Assembly: GCA_029204225.1 (NCBI GenBank)
Contig: CM055097.1
Coordinates: 37,873,106-37,937,105 of the forward strand
Length of the DNA stretch: 64,000 nucleotides
Direction: 5' to 3'
Source: Diphasiastrum complanatum
Lineage: Eukaryota; Streptophyta; Lycopodiopsida; Lycopodiales; Lycopodiaceae
Shown here: positions 58,595 to 64,000 of the stretch, piece by piece
Position numbering within the stretch: the stretch's first letter is position 1
Layout of the letters: the number at the start of each line of letters is the position of its first letter
The notes under the pieces: model-generated
The model's database searches: none
The model's input: the letters and a program-made list of their open reading frames with translations, nothing else
What the model was told of the DNA's origin: nothing
Translations under genes and position numbers: made by a program

Positions 58595-58985
58595 ATGGCT
58601 CGGACGAAACATACTACTAGGTTGACTAGCTTCGTCACGTCCCAACCGTCCATAGACTGAGCACGTTCGTCTGCAACGACGCGAAAGACCTCACCGTCCA
58701 TGGTTGAGGGACTTAGGATGCTACAAAGGAGAACTAGGCTTCTGATCCCGAAAGCAACTTTCTACCGGACTGTGAGGGAGGTCACGCAAAATATGACCAC
58801 TCATTTGTCCTATGCAGTAAGGTTGAATATCATTGCCTTGGAGGGTTCATCAGTTTCGACATGGAATGTTGCAAGTCCTACTATTGTCTGCAAGGCCCTA
58901 CAAGCATGAAGTTGTCGCAGATGAAGCTGTCCGAGAGGTGGATAGTGAAGCTGCAATGCTTTTTGACGATCTGCCTCAAGCACTT
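58595..58985 (+). pseudogene. Histone H3/CENH3-like ORF in transposon copy 2
   Basis: ATG 58595 begins MARTKHTTRLTSF, the start typical of plant CENH3 (MARTKH) and H3. After an in-frame TGA near 58658 the same frame continues SMVEGLRMLQRRTRLLIPKA then TFYRTVREVTQNM, matching the CENH3 region that runs EIR-FQ-QTNLLIPAASFIREVR into the histone-fold alpha-1 helix, and THLSY..IIALEG, like TDLRF..VLALQEA. Another frame near 58915-58985 (AVREVDSEAAMLFDDL) may be the alpha-2 part after an intron or shift. The C-terminal alpha-3 is not seen. Probably a captured, decayed histone gene; an inactive chance frame is unlikely given tail and fold share one frame. Confidence 0.6.
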
Positions 58986-59429
58986 ATGATTGGAATGTAA
59001 ATATAGATATATAAGTTCTGACACTTGTTGATATAAAATACAAATATAAAAGATATCATCACATGATGATGCATAGAACAGATAAGTAAACAAAAAGTGG
59101 GCTATTATTAAAAGCCACGAATATTTTATTTCGATTTTGAAAACAATGTACATTTTTTAAAATATTGAATACTATATGTTCGATGAAATCTTGAAGTCAT
59201 TTGAGACAATTTTCTATTCTTTTTTTTGAAAGGTACATTGTTGCACGTCTACCATCCCAATGTTTATGAGGTTTCGACAATTTCTACGCTTCTATTTAAA
59301 TCCTTGCACTGTATAAGATTTTCTTGTCTTGGTCTTATTTGTACATCAAAGAAACTTGTTAAACAATACCAACATTGAGATTATTTTAAATGCAAACGCA
59401 AATTATTGAAAACACTGAAATGTGTATTA

Positions 59430-59670
59430 AAGAAAACACACATACATGTACCAATCTCTCATTGACTTGAAAACAAAAGTATTCAGGAATATTGTATTGC
59501 AGCAAAGTAAGCTCTGATCGAATGTGATTCAGTGTCCAATCTTCCTCCATCTCAATTTTTGTAATAGTAAAATCATTTTGCTTCACTTGGATTTTTGTTT
59601 GATCTTGATGATTCACTATAAAATCTTGATCCAATGTTTTCCATTCATTGCCAACTTTGGACCATCTTCT
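59430..59670 (-). other. Exon-like open frame, unknown
   Basis: Reverse frame WKTLDQDFIVNHQDQTKIQV, then MEEDWTLNHIRSELTLLQ and PEYFCFQVNERL, followed by a GT donor-like GGTACATG. Composition is that of a real protein exon, not simple sequence. No stop for about 75 codons. It is within 500 bases of the H3-like ORF on the opposite strand, where copy 1 also has a converging ORF. I cannot name it. Confidence 0.3.
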
Positions 59671-59732
59671 ATATTAAAATGTTAAAGAAAGCATTGGTTT
59701 TTCTATATGATATCTAAATTTCATTGACGATA

Positions 59733-59872
59733 TATTAACTATGCACTCGATATTCCCATTACTCTTTTTATCCCCCAACACTAAATGGACATATAGGGGT
59801 CACTGAAGTACTACTGCTAGTTACATAGGTATTGACGATCTATTAACTATGCACTCGATATTCCCATTACTC
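59733..59872. repeat. 40-base direct duplication
   Basis: ATTGACGATATATTAACTAT..CCCATTACTC at 59733 recurs at 59831 with one mismatch. Confidence 0.8.
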
Positions 59873-59875
59873 GAT

Positions 59876-60345
59876 ATTCCTTGGTAGCATTTGTGGCATC
59901 TATGTATTCCGATTTAGTTGATGATAATATTACTGAGGTCTATTTCTTATTGTTCCATGAGATTGGGCCTTGATCGAATAAGAATCCAGATCTAGAAGTC
60001 GATCATTTGGAGTCAATATCTCCTGCCCAATATGCATCTGTGTAACCTTCAAGAATGTTGGCAGATTGATTGCCTCCATAACAGATGCTCAAATATTTTG
60101 TTGCTTGAACATATTTCATGACCTTCATGAGTGATTCCAATGGGTTGGCCTTGGATTGGATAGGAATTGACTTAGTGAGCCGATCGAGTATGCAAGGTTG
60201 GGTCGAGTGCAAAACATTGCATACATCAATGATCCAATAATGGAATAAAATGGGTACTGCTTCATTTCCTCTCTTTTTTGCCTCGATTTGAGGACATTGT
60301 TCCTTTGACAATTTCAAACCAGGGTGTGGCTTGTAGCAAAGCATA
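59876..60345 (-). pseudogene. Copia RNase H fragment
   Basis: From 60340 down: GLKLSKEQCPQIEAKKRG, TKSIPIQSKANPLESLMKVM, KYVQATKYLSICYGG, LEGYTDAYWAGDIDSK, then DQGPISWNNKK and STKSEYIDATNATKEY. It is bounded at 60346 by a gypsy LTR. Confidence 0.8.
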
Positions 60346-60981
60346 AGCCACCCTCCGCCTGTCAAAAGGGTTAGTTCCACTAGTATAGAACTCTCACTAT
60401 ATTTAGTTGGCTACTTTAGTTGCTTTTCTAAAACTAAAACCCCAAGCTAACACTAACCAAAAATTGTCATCATAAAAATAGAGAAAGAGAGAGAGAACAG
60501 AAATCAAAGAACATTGCAAAAATGGGTAACAACTAGAAAGCCTAATCAAAGAGCATAAGAATTGAAAGCAATAGCACATGAAGATGCTTGTCTACAAAAT
60601 GATAGAGTCTTCTCCTCTCTATTAAGCATGTAAAATGAAGTACAAGAGGTGATTTTTTATTCTTGGGGAGGCCCCCTTTGTTTCTGTTGGCTACTTAAAA
60701 GAAGGGAGAATTGAAAGCCTAACCCTTCAAAAGAAAAACATTTCAATCTAGGGTGCACAAAGAAGCACACCCCACCTACCACCATTTTGACTTTGACTCC
60801 TACTTAAGCAAACTTCATTAACTTAGACTTTCCTCTTACATTATTTTACTCTACACGGCCCAACTCTATTTTATTCCATACAACAATTATTTACACGTGC
60901 TCATTGGGCTATTGAAATACACACACAGGATGCCATGACCCTCGCACCTAATTTATTTATATACATGCAATACCCACAACA
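60346..60981 (-). repeat. LTR of the 40.2-kb gypsy family
   Basis: Reverse-strand TGTTGTGGGTATTGC start at 60981, then GCGAGGGTCATGGCATCC and CCAATGAGCACG, a CT-rich end and the CCTGTCAAAAGGG border. It aligns to 40215-41036. Confidence 0.75.
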
Positions 60982-61169
60982 GGGCCCCCGACTTGAAGTA
61001 GTGTCAGTCCCTCAGTATTATGGTGCTAGTATGGGCCTCGTGTTTCTAGACGGCACCTTATTAGAAAACATGTGACTTCCTCCATAAATTTGACGCGTTC
61101 GAGCCTTTGCTCGTCTTTCGATAGAAAAAAGACCTTATGGACGCCTCCAATGAAAATTGGAGTATCCAT

Positions 61170-62705
61170 GTCTAAGATTTGCTCAGCCAAGGTGGGCCTA
61201 GCATAGCCGCTCTATAATACACTCTTGCCACTGGTAGCTGGTCTTCTAGCTTGTCCGACATCAGGGCTTTGTTGGGATCAAAGAATAACGGTGGTAAAAA
61301 ATTGTCCCATTTGGTGGGGACCCATAGCAGAAATTCCAAATCACGGGCGGATTCAACAACCACAAGAACTATGGGATCTGGGCACTTATTATACTGCTTC
61401 GAAAATTGGACTAGAGCCCTCTTGGCATCTACGTTTGTGCCCCATCCTTGCCCCATCCGTGCTTAGAATGGATATTTGGCCAGTTGAGCATCCTTATTGT
61501 GATCTGGTCCAAAGCCGTCCCAAATTGTGCCCATTTATGTCTGCGTGGAATGGGAACGTAATGGGGATTGATCTGCAACTGCCTCAGACTGGTCACATAT
61601 GCCCTGATGGTCGACGGAGTTCGTTCGAAGATGTGTTGCCACCATGCAGGTTGAGGAGCCAGTGCCAGAAGGCACACAATCTCATTGTCTTTTATGTCTT
61701 TGGCAGTAAATGATATCTTCCATCCGTCGCGTAAGGATTCATGAAAAAATTGGACAATAAATTCATCAATCTCCTCCTCCACGCTCTTTGGTTTGCAGAA
61801 CGCTCGACTAGCCGATACTGAGCGAGAGCCCTAGGAGGTGGACGCTTGTTGCTCCTCCGCCGATCTTGCTAGACTCTGCCCTCTCCCTAGCCCTTGGTCA
61901 GTTCCTTGATCTATCGACCGCACTGCATCTGATCCCTGATCTTGGACTAACTCTGCATGTGCAGTTTCAAATGTTGATGGCGGTGGAATTACCACGGGGG
62001 CCAGTGGTGGTTGTTGGGTGATATGCTGCTGCCAATCCTTGAGGGCTATCTTGGCTTGAGATATCTCATTGTGTGCGTGAAGGTGATATTCGTCGAAGGC
62101 AGCTTGGTAGCCTGCCATTGTTTGTTGGAAGAGTTGCACCTACTGGGTCAAGTAATCAGCCTCATGTTGAGTGAGCGGTCTGTTGATGGTGGGCACTAGC
62201 TGGAAAACCATTCTGTCTTCTCCCTCTGGAGAGCTTGGACCTCCACTCCGAGGCCTTGATTTTTCGTGTCGACCACTAATAATTGGGCATGGAACGAGGC
62301 AAATTGCTGCTGCACAGTTTGTTGGGCCTCTTGGACTCTGGCGGCCACATCGGTCATTGACTTGAAAAGGGCCTTTATGAAATATTGAAGACTGGCCTCA
62401 TTTTTATCCAGCTTCAAGACCTTGTTCTTCTCCGCCTGCTCATGTTGTTGTGCTATTTTTAGGTCCTTCTGGAGTTGAGCAAGCTTCACTCGCAACTTGG
62501 TGTTGCTAGTAGCGAGCTCTACCACTCGGCCATCCAGTGTAGATTTGGCCTCTACAAGCCCTCGGAGCAATGTACCCAAGTGTTGGTAGGTCGTCGTGAT
62601 GTCCTGTGGCCTGTCCAATGTTGTGATGGTGATTGGGAATGGTTCAGATGTAGCCCACGGTACTGTGTCGTCGTCGTTGTCTTCGATCAAAAATTTATGT
62701 GCCAT
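61170..62705 (-). pseudogene. Gypsy gag, reverse strand
   Basis: ATG at 62705 (MAHKFLIEDNDDDTVPW). Residues 40-160 are a long coiled coil (LAQLQKDLKIAQQHEQAEKN). A Pro/Gln linker follows (61.8-62.1 kb), then a globular gag part (VQFFHESLRDGWKISFTA, LALAPQPAWWQHIFERTPST). A last segment contains WGTNVDAKRALVQFSKQYN and VARVYYRAAMLGPPWLS. A few stops divide it, but it is the best preserved member of the gag type seen at 0-1.3 kb and 8.3-9.5 kb. Confidence 0.6.
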
Positions 62706-62752
62706 ACCCTCAGGTGTAGTGGGGTCAGCACATAGAGGTGAAGTGACAAACT

Positions 62753-63304
62753 CTATTTATTGGAATGCGTCATTTTCCAATGGTTTTTCAGACTTGACAT
62801 TCTGTAGGGATGAGTTGGTGAGAGGAATCGATGAAATGACTTGAGGTGTGTAGAGGAGGAGGGATGGGTTGTTCGAAGGAGGAAATGATGTTGGGCATGG
62901 GAAACTGCAAGGTGGTCTCGAGGATGGAGGGAGATGTGGGGGGTGACAAGTTGATGATGTTTAAAAAGGCGAGAGTCCCGGGAGACAACTGGGAATCTTG
63001 GGAGGAGGGTAGAGACAGAAGAATCTAGAGAGAAGGGGGGAATAGAAGAGGCAATGGTGATGGAAGGTAAGGGTGCGACAAGGACGGTAGTGGAAGAAGG
63101 AGGGATTGGAGAAATAGGCGTAAGAGTGGGTAGAGAAAATATGGAAGAATTGATGATAGGAGAGGTGGATGCAGTACTAGAGTGGGTGCTATTGGAAGGG
63201 GGGTCGGTAGTGGAAGAGGCGGCACCGTGCATATGCTTGCTGGATGGAGAGTTAGTTGGAAGGATAGGGGGTCGACGGTTGATGGAAGAAATGGTAGTGG
63301 TCAA
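62753..63304 (-). other. Ser/Thr/Pro-rich ORF upstream of gypsy gag
   Basis: 183 codons of low-complexity Ser/Pro/Thr ending in a more ordinary LKSFHRFLSPTHPYRMSSL. It runs on the gag strand and may be the N-terminal extension or an extra ORF of the same element. No domain recognised. Confidence 0.3.
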
Positions 63305-63901
63305 AACTTGGGATCGGTGGAACCCCCAAACCTTCTGTTTGAGGAGGTAATGGCAAGGGCGGAGAGAAGTGGGCCTACTACAAATTTTTCACGTGCGTTG
63401 GGCTTTATGGCCCTCTTCAACTCAGAAAGAATGAAGGCGTGCCAATCATAGGGCACAACCTTATTGGATGGGAAATCCTTGTGGGATTTCACAAGTTTAT
63501 GGAGGAGGGAAGGAATGCGATCCTTTCACAAACTTCCGATGGCCAAGAAATTACTCTGGAGGTGGGTAGAGGCTTGAATGACTGGATCAGTGATGGCTTG
63601 AATCAAGTACCTATCATTCATATAAATTAGAGGCATTGATGAATCAAGAAAGAAGAAATGGCTTAGGGGCACGTCAATGTGAGGGCTTCAACCTATCACC
63701 AGAAACTATTCCAAATATAGCCAGGGATTCTTGATTCTCACGCACTTGGTGCATGGTTTCTTGGTATTGAATATAAAATCTAGATTTGACGTCATCCCAC
63801 ATCCTGAAGGCCTCGATGACGAAATCTAAAAAAAGGGCGTAGGTGAAAATCATTGGGTAAATGCACATTTCTTCCAAAGGTTGTTTGAATCCAAGGTGCA
63901 A
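63305..63901 (-). pseudogene. Reverse-strand protein fragments, unknown
   Basis: Two pieces with ordinary protein composition: MHLGFKQPLEEMCIYPMIFT then YALFLDFVIEAF (63901-63674), and DFPSNKVVPYDWHAFILSEL then KRAIKPNAREKF (63470-63301). Probably one interrupted frame continuous with the gypsy gag polyprotein. Function not recognised. Confidence 0.3.
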
Positions 63902-64000
63902 TCTGAGAGTCTATGGATAGGTCGTAGATCTGGGTGGATGCATGGACTTCGAGCTGAGCGATTTGGGTGGTGTCAGTTTCGTTGGATGGGTTGGATGGCT

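Noticed and set aside
1-64000. tRNA or rRNA genes
   Set aside because: I saw no tRNA A/B box pair with a cloverleaf and no rRNA-like conserved stretch; the tRNA-like matches are primer-binding sites of LTR elements.

Overview
The window reads as nuclear DNA from a land plant with a large, repeat-filled genome. The evidence is spliced genes with GT-AG introns, many decayed Ty1/copia and Ty3/gypsy retrotransposons with plant-type primer-binding sites, and one plant diterpene synthase carrying both a class II and a class I active site. Two-site synthases of this kind are typical of non-flowering plants (bryophytes, lycophytes, ferns, gymnosperms). From memory the motifs look closest to moss-type copalyl diphosphate/kaurene synthase. 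I favour a fern or another non-flowering lineage, but the sequence does not settle it.

Layout. 0-18 kb is a patchwork of broken copia and gypsy pieces joined in both orientations. 18.3-23.8 kb holds copy 1 of a decayed, intron-containing DNA transposon plus a copia pol fragment; both are split by what looks like one inversion of about 4.2 kb. 23.7-25.6 kb has a gypsy reverse-transcriptase fragment, a small copia scrap and a small inverted-repeat element. 26.06-31.03 kb is the only ordinary host gene I recognise: a diterpene synthase of about 16 exons, intact apart from an unresolved N-terminal splice and one GC donor. Two related inverted-repeat elements lie directly downstream (31.06-32.9 kb). 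33-35 kb is non-coding with a dispersed repeat cluster. 35.2-39 kb is a degenerate gypsy pol. 40.2-47.3 kb is a head-to-head pair of gypsy 5' halves of one family. 48.08-54.31 kb is a nearly complete, young copia element with two LTRs about 98% alike. 55.5-59 kb is transposon copy 2. 59.4-64 kb holds a copia RNase H fragment, a lone LTR and a reverse-strand gypsy gag.

The most interesting content is the DNA transposon present twice. Its spliced protein has a coiled coil, three acidic residues in DDE order, a CxxC pair just after the second one and an HH pair before the last: the pattern of the zinc-containing eukaryotic DDE transposases (the group with Transib/RAG1, CACTA/CMC and hAT). Downstream, on the same strand in both copies, come CACGTG-rich tandem repeats, then TATCG..ACGCG repeats, then an ORF starting like a histone H3/CENH3 tail. 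In copy 2 a histone-fold helix resembling CENH3 follows in the same frame. I identified this by eye only; no database search was possible.

The diterpene synthase also has an unusual pairing at the class II catalytic-base position: Tyr where ent-CPP synthases carry His, together with the Asn that normally partners that His.
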